From: an uncultured beta proteobacterium
GTDB lineage: Bacteria > Pseudomonadota > Gammaproteobacteria > Burkholderiales > Burkholderiaceae_B
Direction of reading: 5' to 3'
DNA: 35,989 nucleotides
Assembly (NCBI GenBank): GCA_903958565.1
Contig: CAJBTJ010000244.1
Coordinates: forward strand, 1 to 35,989
The translations under genes and the position numbers were made by a program. The notes beneath the pieces were generated by a model, which worked only from the letters and a program-made list of their open reading frames with translations, was not told the origin of the DNA and did no database searches. Shown in pieces: positions 1 through 8,751 of the stretch. Every line of letters begins with the position of its first letter. Within the stretch, counting starts at the first letter, position 1.

Positions 1-1
1 T

Positions 2-595
2 GCACGCACCCGCGCGTTAGACGATTTCAAAAAGGGTAAGGTTGCCGTATTGGTCGCTACCGATATCGCGGCTCGCGGCCTCGATATCGATCAGCTTCCG
101 CAGGTCGTTAATTTTGAGCTGCCCAACATCCCCGAAGACTACGTACACCGCATTGGTCGTACGGGACGGGCGGGCGCTGCCGGTTCGGCCGTTTCATTAG
201 TCGATTCCAGCGAGATCAAATACCTCAAGGCAATCGAACGCGTCATCAAGAAGCAGATTCCTCAATTACCTGCGCCAACCGGATGGACGGCATCGCCCGC
301 CTCGTCCCACGGCGCAGACGACGATGCACGCGCAGCAGGTCGTCGCGATGCGCCACGTCGCCCTCCGCAACGCTCTGCTCGGCCCGGCGGTTCAACCGGA
401 TCGGGTTCAGGCCGGCCAGGGCAGGGTGCCGGCCAGGCAGCTCGCCGAGAGGGCTCTGGCTCCGCACGCACGCCGCACTCAAGCCCCCGCTCTGATGCTG
501 GCACACCACGAAGCGCCGGTGCACCAACACGTACCGGGTCGGGAGCGCCTGCCTCAGCCAATCGTCCACGCCGTCCGGCTCTTTTCAACAAGTAA
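2..595 (+). CDS. DEAD-box ATP-dependent RNA helicase, C-terminal part (RhlE-like), 5'-truncated by window edge
   Basis: Frame is open from base 2 ([58 protein letters not shown]): helicase motifs V ([11 protein letters not shown]) and VI ([10 protein letters not shown]), then a disordered R/G/S/P-rich tail. Confidence 0.93.
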   Translation, partial: ARTRALDDFKKGKVAVLVATDIAARGLDIDQLPQVVNFELPNIPEDYVHRIGRTGRAGAAGSAVSLVDSSEIKYLKAIERVIKKQIPQLPAPTGWTASPASSHGADDDARAAGRRDAPRRPPQRSARPGGSTGSGSGRPGQGAGQAARREGSGSARTPHSSPRSDAGTPRSAGAPTRTGSGAPASANRPRRPALFNK

Positions 596-605
596 ATGCA
601 CGCAT

Positions 606-628
606 ACAGGCTGACACGCTCAGCCTGT
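606..628 (+). repeat. Perfect 9-bp inverted repeat (ACAGGCTGA-cacgc-TCAGCCTGT) in the helicase-prfC intergenic
   Basis: Read directly; no T-tract on either side, so not a canonical terminator. Confidence 0.75.
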
Positions 629-641
629 AAAATCCGCCACC

Positions 642-2252
642 ATGAGTATTCAAGCAGAAGTCGCGCGACGCAGAACGTTCGCCATCATCTCTCACCCCGA
701 CGCGGGTAAAACGACGCTTACCGAAAAGCTACTGCTTTTCGCAGGCGCGATTCAAATCGCCGGCAGTGTGAAGGCGCGGAAGGCGTCGCGTCACGCGTCT
801 TCGGACTGGATGGAAATCGAAAAGCAACGTGGCATCTCCGTGGCGTCCTCCGTGATGCAGATGGAGTACCGCGACTGCGTGATTAACCTACTTGATACGC
901 CTGGGCACCAAGACTTCTCGGAAGACACCTATCGCGTGCTAACCGCCGTAGATGCTGCATTGATGGTAATCGACGCAGCAAACGGTGTTGAGCCTCAGAC
1001 AATTCGTTTGCTGCAGGTTTGCCGTGCGCGCAACACACCTATCATTACGTTCATTAACAAAATGGACCGCGAAGTGCGTGACCCGCTCGAGCTCCTGTCG
1101 GAAATCGAGCAACACATCGGCATGGAGGCTGTTCCGTTCTCCTGGCCTGTTGGTATGGGCAAGGCCTTTGGTGGCGTGTTTGATATTCAACGCGACCGAA
1201 TGCGCTTGTTTCGTGCAGGACAAGAACGTCGCAATGACAGCGGCGATGATTTCATCGACGGTTTAGACAACCCAGAAATCGCCGCTCGATTTGGTGCGGC
1301 CTTCGAACAAGCCAAGGGCGAAATCGAGCTGATTCAAGCGGCAGCTCCCGCTTTTGATCGCGCTGCGTTTTTAGCGGGCAAGCAAACCCCTGTATTTTTT
1401 GGCTCGGCCATTAATAACTTTGGCGTGCAAGAGGTCCTTGACGCCTTGGTCGATCAGGCGCCCCCTCCTGGGTCGCGTCAAGCACTAGAGCGCATCGTTC
1501 ATCCCGAAGAGCCGAAGTTCACCGGTGTTGTATTTAAAGTACAAGCCAACATGGATCCCGCACACCGGGATCGCGTTGCCTTTGTGCGCGTGAGCTCTGG
1601 CCGTTTTGAGCGCGGCATGCGCCTGAAGGTGTCGCGTAACAACAAAGAAATTCGTCCTAACAACGTTGTGTCTTTCTTATCTCAGCGCCGCGAGCTCGTC
1701 GACGAAGCCTATGCAGGCGATGTGATTGGTATTCCCAACCACGGCATTCTCCATCTCGGTGATGTGCTGACTGAAGGTGAAGCGCTGCACTTCACGGGTC
1801 TGCCGTTCTTTGCCCCTGAACTCTTTCAGGCTGTCGAAACGAAAGATCCCCTGCGAACAAAGCAACTGCGTACCGGCCTCTTGCAGTTAGGCGAAGAGGG
1901 CGCAATTCAGGTATTTCGTCCCTTGGCGGCCGGTGGCGCACTGCTACTTGGCGCAGTGGGTCAACTCCAGTTTGAAGTGGTCGCACATCGCTTGCAGGCC
2001 GAATATGGGGCGGAAGCCAGACTGATGCCTTCCCGCTACAACATGGCGCGGTGGATCACTGCCGAAGACCCCAAAGAATTACGTAAATTCATCGATGCGA
2101 ATGCTGGTCATATCGCCTATGATGTGGTTGAAGCACCAGCCTTTCTTGTTTCATCCATTGCACAGTTACGAGTCGCCGAAGAGCGTTATCCTGCGATTCG
2201 TTTTCATGCAATGCGTGAACACGGCGGCCAGGTCTTCGCTGACAAGGTTTAA
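642..2252 (+). CDS. prfC: Peptide chain release factor 3 (RF3)
   Basis: GTPase motifs SHPDAGKTT, DTPGHQDFSEDTYR, NKMD; 536 aa RF3-like over full length. Confidence 0.97.
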   Translation: MSIQAEVARRRTFAIISHPDAGKTTLTEKLLLFAGAIQIAGSVKARKASRHASSDWMEIEKQRGISVASSVMQMEYRDCVINLLDTPGHQDFSEDTYRVLTAVDAALMVIDAANGVEPQTIRLLQVCRARNTPIITFINKMDREVRDPLELLSEIEQHIGMEAVPFSWPVGMGKAFGGVFDIQRDRMRLFRAGQERRNDSGDDFIDGLDNPEIAARFGAAFEQAKGEIELIQAAAPAFDRAAFLAGKQTPVFFGSAINNFGVQEVLDALVDQAPPPGSRQALERIVHPEEPKFTGVVFKVQANMDPAHRDRVAFVRVSSGRFERGMRLKVSRNNKEIRPNNVVSFLSQRRELVDEAYAGDVIGIPNHGILHLGDVLTEGEALHFTGLPFFAPELFQAVETKDPLRTKQLRTGLLQLGEEGAIQVFRPLAAGGALLLGAVGQLQFEVVAHRLQAEYGAEARLMPSRYNMARWITAEDPKELRKFIDANAGHIAYDVVEAPAFLVSSIAQLRVAEERYPAIRFHAMREHGGQVFADKV

Positions 2253-2274
2253 CGTTCCGCCTCAAAAAATCTCT

Positions 2275-2925
2275 ATGTCCTGGCGCATCCTCCTCTTAGT
2301 TTTGCTTATTGCTGGCGTTGGGGCCTGGCAGGGCGGGATACACCTCGGAACTTGGCTCGTCGCGCAAGCGCCTCTTTCGGTTGCTTCAGGGCCATCTTCA
2401 GGACCCACTGAGCGACTGGATGCCAATGGCAAACCGCTTGCCCCGCCGCCGCCCCAGCCACGCATAGATGGCACGCTTGGCGTCCCGCGCGAGATGACTC
2501 CAATCGAATGGTCTATTGAGGGTGTCATCGCTTCGTATGAAGATGCCAACTCAAGCGGTAAGAAGTCCGATGACGACGATGAAGATGACGATGACGAGAA
2601 CAAAGAGAAAAATTCAGAGCGTCGTGACTACGAAGCGAATGCTGCCGGACGCGGCTTGCCCACCGGGCCACGGGATATCGCAACAGTAGACCTCGGGTTA
2701 CCCGGCGTTAGCCCTGGCGCAAAATTGCAACCAACTCCCTCAGCCAATACAGGCGCTTGGCAACAAACGCTCAAAAAAGATTTGGAACAATGCGCGAAAC
2801 AAGGCTTTTTCCAACGCCCAAGCTGTATACAAAATGCACGCAATCGGCATTGCGCGCCCAATAATGCGTGGGGGAAAGTAGCAGACTGCCCTGCGGTCAA
2901 CTCAGAGCCGATCATTGGCGGCTAA
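2275..2925 (+). CDS. Hypothetical membrane-anchored/periplasmic protein with acidic low-complexity stretch and Cys-containing C-terminus
   Basis: In-frame ATG at 2275 inside the listed 2095 ORF avoids overlap with prfC; N-terminal hydrophobic segment MSWRILLLVLLIAGVGAW, DDDDEDDDDENKEK run, C-terminal CAKQGFFQRPSCIQNARNRHCAPNNAWGKVADCP. Confidence 0.75.
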   Translation: MSWRILLLVLLIAGVGAWQGGIHLGTWLVAQAPLSVASGPSSGPTERLDANGKPLAPPPPQPRIDGTLGVPREMTPIEWSIEGVIASYEDANSSGKKSDDDDEDDDDENKEKNSERRDYEANAAGRGLPTGPRDIATVDLGLPGVSPGAKLQPTPSANTGAWQQTLKKDLEQCAKQGFFQRPSCIQNARNRHCAPNNAWGKVADCPAVNSEPIIGG

Positions 2926-2939
2926 CCAACACACCCGCT

Positions 2940-4430
2940 CTAACCGACTCCAGCCTGCGACTTGCGCAACGGCGCGATCGGTATCCGTAATAACTCTCGA
3001 TATTTCGCAACAGTCCGCCTCGCGATCGTAATGCCATCCTGATCTAATAACTTTGCCAGTTGGCTATCGGACAATGGCCGGTTGCGGTCTTCCTGACTAA
3101 TTAAAACGCGTATGCGCGTTTGCACCGCAGTCGATGAGGTCGCCTCAGCACCTTCTGTTGCAAGTCCTGTGCTGAAAAACCGCTTTAATTCCACCGTGCC
3201 AAACGGTGTCACCATAAATTTTTGCGTCGTCGCGCGGGACACGGTCGACTCATGCATGCCCAGCTCGCCCGCCACATCTTTAAGCGTCAGTGGTCTGACG
3301 GCCGCCCAGCCTTTTGAAAAGAAACTCTGTTGGTGATGCACGATCACTTCTGATACGCGCAGAATCGTTTCAAACCGCTGCGCGACGTTGCGTATCATCC
3401 AGCGCGCCTCTTGTAGTTGTCCGTGCAGTGCGCTATTTGCCCCGCCGCGCGAACTACCTAACGCTTCGGCGTAAAGCACATTGACTCGCAACTTGGGCAT
3501 GATGGACTCGTTTAACGAAGCCACCCAGCCCTTTCGCGTTTTTCGCACAATGACGTCCGGCACGGCAAAATCAGCTGCTGGTTTATTCCATGCACTTCCT
3601 GGTCTAGGATTCAACCGCAAGATCACTGCGTGCACGCAACGCAGCTCTTCGGGCTCACAGTTGAGCAGCTCTCTGAGCTTTGTCATGTTGCCTGTTGCGA
3701 GTACGGCAAGATGCTGCTGACACAGCGTACGGGCAAGCGTTAGGGTCCGTACATCTAATAGCTCTGGAAATTTGTCCGGCTCTGCAAACTGCACCTGCAA
3801 CGCCAAGCACTCCGCCAGACTCCGTGCACCAACGCCCGCTGGGTCAAACGATTGCAACATCAGCAAAGGCGCGTTGAAGTCTTCAGCCTCGATGCCCAGC
3901 TCTGGCTTCATCCAACTCGCGATTTCATCAAGCGGCGAAGCAAGAAAGCCGTCTTCGTTGAGCTCCTCAATCAACAACTCAACCAACGCGGCGTCTTTAG
4001 GGGTTAATCGCGCTGTTCCTAACTGGCTCAGTAAGTGTTCACGCAAATTAGTTTCGCGTGCAGCCTCTGGGCGGTCCGGAAAGTCATCGTCCCGTGATGC
4101 GCGAGGCTCTGACGAAAACTCGACGCGATCCCGCTCGGAAGGGCGGCGATCGTCATAGCGCTCGTCGGAGGCAAAATCTGCCTCCGCCTGAGCTTGTTCC
4201 TTCGCGTCCCCCTCATAAACGGGCCCATCCCCTGGGTGGGCGATTGCCGCGGCCGCAGGGGTTTGCAAGCCCTCACCTTCCTGCTCAAGTAGCGGATTTT
4301 CAGCCAAGGCACGGGCTATTTCGGCCTCGAAATCAAGCGCCGACAGCTGTAACAGTTTGATGGACTGTTGCAGGGCGGGGGTTAATGTCAGGCTTTGGCC
4401 TAGACGAAGCTCGAGAAAATTGCGGCTCAT
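2940..4430 (-). CDS. rpoN: RNA polymerase sigma-54 factor
   Basis: N-terminal LRLGQSLTLTPALQQSIKLLQLS and C-terminal RpoN box variant ARRTVAKYRELLRIP; start at MSRNFLEL (4430) chosen, alternative ATG at 4448. Confidence 0.95.
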   Translation of the reverse strand: MSRNFLELRLGQSLTLTPALQQSIKLLQLSALDFEAEIARALAENPLLEQEGEGLQTPAAAAIAHPGDGPVYEGDAKEQAQAEADFASDERYDDRRPSERDRVEFSSEPRASRDDDFPDRPEAARETNLREHLLSQLGTARLTPKDAALVELLIEELNEDGFLASPLDEIASWMKPELGIEAEDFNAPLLMLQSFDPAGVGARSLAECLALQVQFAEPDKFPELLDVRTLTLARTLCQQHLAVLATGNMTKLRELLNCEPEELRCVHAVILRLNPRPGSAWNKPAADFAVPDVIVRKTRKGWVASLNESIMPKLRVNVLYAEALGSSRGGANSALHGQLQEARWMIRNVAQRFETILRVSEVIVHHQQSFFSKGWAAVRPLTLKDVAGELGMHESTVSRATTQKFMVTPFGTVELKRFFSTGLATEGAEATSSTAVQTRIRVLISQEDRNRPLSDSQLAKLLDQDGITIARRTVAKYRELLRIPIAPLRKSQAGVG

Positions 4431-4439
4431 AGGTACAAT
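4411..4439 (+). promoter_or_regulatory. Candidate sigma70-type promoter TCGAGA-N17-TACAAT for the divergent membrane-protein gene
   Basis: -10 TACAAT (5/6) at 4434-4439, -35 TCGAGA (4/6) at 4411-4416, 17-bp spacer; ATG only 7 nt after the -10. Confidence 0.5.
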
Positions 4440-4446
4440 ATTTTGC

Positions 4447-5073
4447 ATGATGATCACACAAAACACCGCCGACCTGCGAAAAGACGCCTATTTACTTGGT
4501 AACACCTTGTTGCGCCTTGCGCTACCAAGGCTATTAATACGAGTCACCGTGGTGCTTACTATCTCGGCAATCGCGCTCTTTTTTGTCCAAACAATCCTTG
4601 CACGAGGCAAGTCCTGGCTCGAGTTCGGACTACATGTCACAGGCCTCGCCGAAATTTTAGGCAAGACTGTCGTGGACTTCATCATGCAATACCAAAACTA
4701 TTTTTGGTGGGCCATTGCCTTCATTCTCGTCTTAATCGCATTCAGTCTGATCTCTAGCTGGCTTAAGGGGAGTCTAAAGCGTGGGCGCGCAGCACTCGTG
4801 CCGATTTCTGAGGCCAGAAAACTGTGCGCGGGCTTGAGTCCACAGGCGCTTGAGGTTCTCAATTGGGTCTGGAAAGACCAAAGCACACCCATCACCGTCG
4901 GTAATTTGCAAACCACTCTTTCACAAGTACGTAGCGGCCGCGTTCAAAAAATCGCGCTAGCCCGAGAGCAAAAGACGGCGCTCGAACAGGCCCTGCAAGC
5001 TCAAACGACCCCGACAGCACCGCACGCGCCAGCAAACAAAAACGGCCAACGCGAACCCACGATGTTGGCGTAG
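4447..5073 (+). CDS. Uncharacterised integral membrane protein (at least two TM segments, cytoplasmic-like C-terminal region)
   Basis: In-frame ATG 4447 within the ORF listed from 4357; hydrophobic segments VTVVLTISAIALFFVQTIL and YFWWAIAFILVLIAFSLISSWL. Confidence 0.75.
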   Translation: MMITQNTADLRKDAYLLGNTLLRLALPRLLIRVTVVLTISAIALFFVQTILARGKSWLEFGLHVTGLAEILGKTVVDFIMQYQNYFWWAIAFILVLIAFSLISSWLKGSLKRGRAALVPISEARKLCAGLSPQALEVLNWVWKDQSTPITVGNLQTTLSQVRSGRVQKIALAREQKTALEQALQAQTTPTAPHAPANKNGQREPTMLA

Positions 5074-5165
5074 TTCCACATATTGGCGGGGCAGGCTGGC
5101 CCCATTTTGGTGCTTTGCTGCCTCTAAACTTGCGCTTAGCCTCATTTTGTGTTCGACTACGGCTT

Positions 5166-5306
5166 ATGAACGCAACGATCGCGGGCCCTGCTCGCTCCCT
5201 CGCAAACCACAAGGCCTCTTCAGGCCTGTGTGTGCTCGTGCGTGGCGACTGCGCTGTAACGGCTGGCCTACAGCCGCTACTACTAGCGATCGGTTGCCGG
5301 GCCTAG
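5166..5306 (+). CDS. Putative leucine leader peptide upstream of leuA (46 aa; start codon uncertain)
   Basis: ORF MNATIAGPARSLANHKASSGLCVLVRGDCAVTAGLQPLLLAIGCRA*; CTA-CAG-CCG-CTA-CTA-CTA at 5268-5285; followed by strong hairpin and C-rich tract before leuA. Confidence 0.5.
   Translation: MNATIAGPARSLANHKASSGLCVLVRGDCAVTAGLQPLLLAIGCRA
5208..5230 (+). promoter_or_regulatory. Leader stem-loop CAC(A)AGGCCT-cttc-AGGCCTGTG
   Basis: 6-bp perfect stem extended by 3 bp across one bulged A, tetraloop CTTC. Confidence 0.45.
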
Positions 5307-5329
5307 TGCCCCGTGGCAGTCCGGCAACC
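5292..5329 (+). promoter_or_regulatory. Perfect 9-bp stem (GGTTGCCGG...CCGGCAACC) overlapping the leader-peptide stop codon; candidate attenuator element
   Basis: GGTTGCCGG 5292-5300 is the exact reverse complement of CCGGCAACC 5321-5329; no T-tract follows, but 5325-5357 has about 19 C and 3 G. Confidence 0.55.
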
Positions 5330-5451
5330 ACCCGCCACCTTGCAGTACCCCACCCCATTAAAAATTTCCGATAACGGATCGTTGGCTGAAACCAACACTA
5401 GACTGCAGTGATGTTCGCCCATCGCTGCGTCATGCAAAGAAACTGAGGACC

Positions 5452-7122
5452 ATGATGCTTTCGAATCCAGCCACCAAATACATCCCATTCAAGCCATTCG
5501 AGCGCGACTTTTCTGAGCGCACTTGGCCAACCAAGCGAATCACTCACCCTCCCGTGTGGATGAGCACAGACTTGCGAGATGGCAATCAGTCGTTGATCGA
5601 GCCCATGAGCGTCGAGCGCAAGCTGCGCTTTTTCAATATGCTGCTCAAAATTGGCTTTAAAGAAATCGAGGTTGGATTCCCCTCGGCATCACAAACCGAC
5701 TTTGACTTTGTCCGCACACTTGTTGATGACAAGCTGATTCCTGATGACGTCACCATTATCGCGTTGACGCAGGCGCGACCAGAGTTGATTGCGCGCACCG
5801 TTGAGTCCGCTGCGGGTGCCAAGCGCGCAATGATTCACCTGTACAACGCGTGTGCCCCAGGCTTTCGCCGCATCGTGTTCAACATGAATCGCGAAGAGGT
5901 CAAACAAGTCGCAACTGAAGGCACGCAATGCGTCATGGACAACATGGCGAAGTATCCACAAACAGAGTGGCTCTACGAATACTCACCAGAGGTATTCAGC
6001 ACCACGGAGCCTGACTTTGCACTCGAGGTCTGCAACGCCGTGACCCAGGTGTGGAAGCCAACGCCACAGCGCAAAATTATTTATAACTTGCCCGCAACGA
6101 TTGAAGCGACCACGCCCAACATGTATGCCGATCAAATCGAATACATGCACAACAATCTTAACAAGCGCGACAGCATTGTCATCAGCTTGCACCCGCATAA
6201 CGACCGCGGCACAGCTGTCGCTGCAGCCGAACTGGGCTTGATGGCCGGCGCAGATCGCGTTGAAGGCTGCCTGTTTGGTAACGGCGAACGTACGGGTAAC
6301 GTCGATATCGTTACGCTCGCTTTAAATCTTTACACCCAAGGGATTCATCCAGGCCTGGACTTCTCCGATATCGATGAGGTCCGTCGTTGCGTAGAATTTT
6401 GTAATCAGTTGCCTGTTCATCCACGTCACCCTTACGCAGGCGACTTGGTCTTCACTGCATTTTCGGGCTCACACCAGGATGCCATCAAGAAAGGCTTCGC
6501 TGTGCAGAAAGCCGATGCCATCTGGGAGGTCCCCTACCTGCCCATTGATCCGGCCGACCTGGGTCGCAACTACGATGCGGTGATTCGAGTCAACAGTCAG
6601 TCCGGTAAAGGAGGGGTGTCCTATCTGCTTGAACAAGAGCATGGACTGGCCTTGCCACGTCGTCTACAAATCGAATTCAGTCGCGCAATTCAACGCGTGA
6701 CCGATGAGACCGGTCGCGAAGTGACGGCCGCCGATGTCTACAACATCTTTAATACAGAATATCTAACTCAAACCAAACCTTGGTCACTGATCAAGCATCG
6801 TATTACTGGCGACCCGTCGGCCGCCGAGGGACAACACTTCACAATTGAGGTTGAGTTCGACGTTGACGGTAAGCGTCGCGCCCTCACGGGAACAGGAGAC
6901 GGCGCAATTTCAGCTTTCGTCAATTCGTTAGGTGAGCCCGTACGCATCATGGATTACCATGAGCACGCGATTGGCACAGGAACGGATACGCGCGCTGCAT
7001 GCTACGTTGAAGTTCGCATCGGTGACGCACCAACAGGCTTTGGCGTAGGGATTGATCGCGACATTGTGACGGCTTCTTTTAAAGCGGTTCTGAGCGCACT
7101 GAATCGTCACCTGAAAAACTAA
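5452..7122 (+). CDS. leuA: 2-isopropylmalate synthase (long LeuA form)
   Basis: [55 protein letters not shown]-terminal regulatory domain; SD-like gagg upstream. Confidence 0.97.
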   Translation: MMLSNPATKYIPFKPFERDFSERTWPTKRITHPPVWMSTDLRDGNQSLIEPMSVERKLRFFNMLLKIGFKEIEVGFPSASQTDFDFVRTLVDDKLIPDDVTIIALTQARPELIARTVESAAGAKRAMIHLYNACAPGFRRIVFNMNREEVKQVATEGTQCVMDNMAKYPQTEWLYEYSPEVFSTTEPDFALEVCNAVTQVWKPTPQRKIIYNLPATIEATTPNMYADQIEYMHNNLNKRDSIVISLHPHNDRGTAVAAAELGLMAGADRVEGCLFGNGERTGNVDIVTLALNLYTQGIHPGLDFSDIDEVRRCVEFCNQLPVHPRHPYAGDLVFTAFSGSHQDAIKKGFAVQKADAIWEVPYLPIDPADLGRNYDAVIRVNSQSGKGGVSYLLEQEHGLALPRRLQIEFSRAIQRVTDETGREVTAADVYNIFNTEYLTQTKPWSLIKHRITGDPSAAEGQHFTIEVEFDVDGKRRALTGTGDGAISAFVNSLGEPVRIMDYHEHAIGTGTDTRAACYVEVRIGDAPTGFGVGIDRDIVTASFKAVLSALNRHLKN

Positions 7123-7134
7123 TGCGTTTCAATG

Positions 7135-7166
7135 ATCGGGCTCTCAAATAGGAGCCCGATTTTTTT
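7135..7166 (+). terminator. Rho-independent terminator of leuA
   Basis: ATCGGGCTC-tcaaatag-GAGCCCGAT followed by TTTTTT. Confidence 0.92.
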
Positions 7167-7171
7167 GTCAC

Positions 7172-8734
7172 TTACCATTGCCCAAAAAAGACGCCTGCGC
7201 GTTTATGCGCGTGCGTCGCGCGGGCGACCTCCTCATCTGACATCGTGACACGCCTTTTACGTCGTGCCATCCAATCAAACAACTGGCTTCTGAGCTGTTC
7301 ACGCGTCGCAGTATGTCCCGCATCACGCCCAAGGTCATCGAACTCTTGCGGATCTTTTTCTAGATCAAACAATTGTTCTGGCTCATCGAGCCAATACACA
7401 TAGCGCCATCGATCCGTTCGCATCGAATAGGCGCGCGCCTGTTGCGGCGTTTTATTCAACAATAATCGTGCCTGTCTAAAACTGTAGTCCAACTCTGAAA
7501 ACGCCGCCTGGCGCCAAGCAGGTGAATCCCCGCGCAGCAAGGGTAATAAGCTCATTCCTTCGATTCGCTGCGATGCGCCTTCCACACCAAGCGCTTCTAA
7601 AAAAGTTGGTACAAAATCAACCGCTTCAACCATTCTTGCATCAACTGTGCCTCGCGTTGCATCCGCGCGGTGATCAGGGTCCACGACAATGCAAGGCACT
7701 CTCTGTATCGCATCGTAGAACAGTTCTTTTTCACCCAACCAATGATCCCCTAGAAAATCTCCGTGGTCTGATGTAAATACGATCATCGTATTCTTCATCA
7801 ACCCCGCAGCTTCCATGTAGTCAAACAATCTGCCCAAGTGATCGTCCAGCTGGTGTATCAAGCCCTGATAGGCGGGACGTACCGTGCGAATACATTCATC
7901 ACGACTGAAATTCTGTCCTTCCTCATGCTGTCGATAGGCTGCCACCACGGGGTGCGCGTCAATTTTTTCCTGCTCATTACGTACGACTGGCAAACACTGC
8001 TCGGCCGTATACATATTGTGATACGGCGCTGGCGCCATATAGGGCCAATGCGGCTTAACGTAGCTCAGGTGTAACACCCAAGGGGAGTCGCCCTTGCTGC
8101 GCATGAACGCCAAAGCCTGGTCTGTCATGTAGGCCGTTTCCGAGTGTGGTTCAGCGACACGCGCTGGGAGGTAAACATTCCGCATGTTCCAGCCGCTTAC
8201 GACCTCGCCCTTAGCATCAACGCCCGCGATAACGTAATCCGTCCAAGGATCTTCTGATACGTATCCGTGCTGCTTCAAGTATGCGGGGTATCCGCTTTCC
8301 TGCCCCGGCGGATGATGTCCATCATAACGATCGATTTCCTTGAAGCCGCCTCGTCTAAGCAAGTACGCAAGTTCGGACTGGCCATCAATGCCCAATCTCT
8401 GCAAAGCTGCCACATCCGGAATCACGTGGGTCTTTCCAGCTAATACAAGATCGCGCTTAGCACGCGCGAGGTACTCCCCTAGCGTGACCTCGCCGATTGC
8501 TAGTGGCACTCGATTCCATGTCGTACCGTGGCTTGAGGGGTAGCGGCCTGTGTAATAGCTCATGCGTGACGGCCCACACACGCCCGAGTTCACAAACGCC
8601 CGGCTAAACCGTACTCCTCGTTTTGCTAAGGCATCCAGGTTCGCCGTTTTTAAATACGGGTGGCCCTCGCATCCAAGATGGTCTGCGCGGAATTGGTCGG
8701 CCATGATGAAAAGGATATTTTGCACATCGGACAT
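7172..8734 (-). CDS. Sulfatase-family hydrolase (arylsulfatase / phosphonate monoester hydrolase-like)
   Basis: ILFIMADQFRADHLGC metal-binding N-terminus, VCGPSRMSYYTGR (C-x-P-x-R formylglycine motif), FTSDHGDFLGDH. Confidence 0.9.
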   Translation of the reverse strand: MSDVQNILFIMADQFRADHLGCEGHPYLKTANLDALAKRGVRFSRAFVNSGVCGPSRMSYYTGRYPSSHGTTWNRVPLAIGEVTLGEYLARAKRDLVLAGKTHVIPDVAALQRLGIDGQSELAYLLRRGGFKEIDRYDGHHPPGQESGYPAYLKQHGYVSEDPWTDYVIAGVDAKGEVVSGWNMRNVYLPARVAEPHSETAYMTDQALAFMRSKGDSPWVLHLSYVKPHWPYMAPAPYHNMYTAEQCLPVVRNEQEKIDAHPVVAAYRQHEEGQNFSRDECIRTVRPAYQGLIHQLDDHLGRLFDYMEAAGLMKNTMIVFTSDHGDFLGDHWLGEKELFYDAIQRVPCIVVDPDHRADATRGTVDARMVEAVDFVPTFLEALGVEGASQRIEGMSLLPLLRGDSPAWRQAAFSELDYSFRQARLLLNKTPQQARAYSMRTDRWRYVYWLDEPEQLFDLEKDPQEFDDLGRDAGHTATREQLRSQLFDWMARRKRRVTMSDEEVARATHAHKRAGVFFGQW

Positions 8735-8751
8735 GACTGACCTCGGTCCTA

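Noticed and set aside
2095-2274. Upstream 60-codon extension of the hypothetical protein ORF
   Set aside because: Overlaps prfC coding sequence in another frame; the ATG at 2275 followed by a TM segment is a better start.
2262-2603. Minus-strand ORF MFSSSSSSSSSSDFLPLEL...
   Set aside because: Antisense of the Asp/Glu codon run of the 2275-2925 gene; no independent RBS or family resemblance.
5088-5104. GGGGC-aggctg-GCCCC stem after the 4447-5073 membrane-protein gene
   Set aside because: Short stem without a clear T-tract; could be a weak terminator or part of the leuA leader, not supportable alone.
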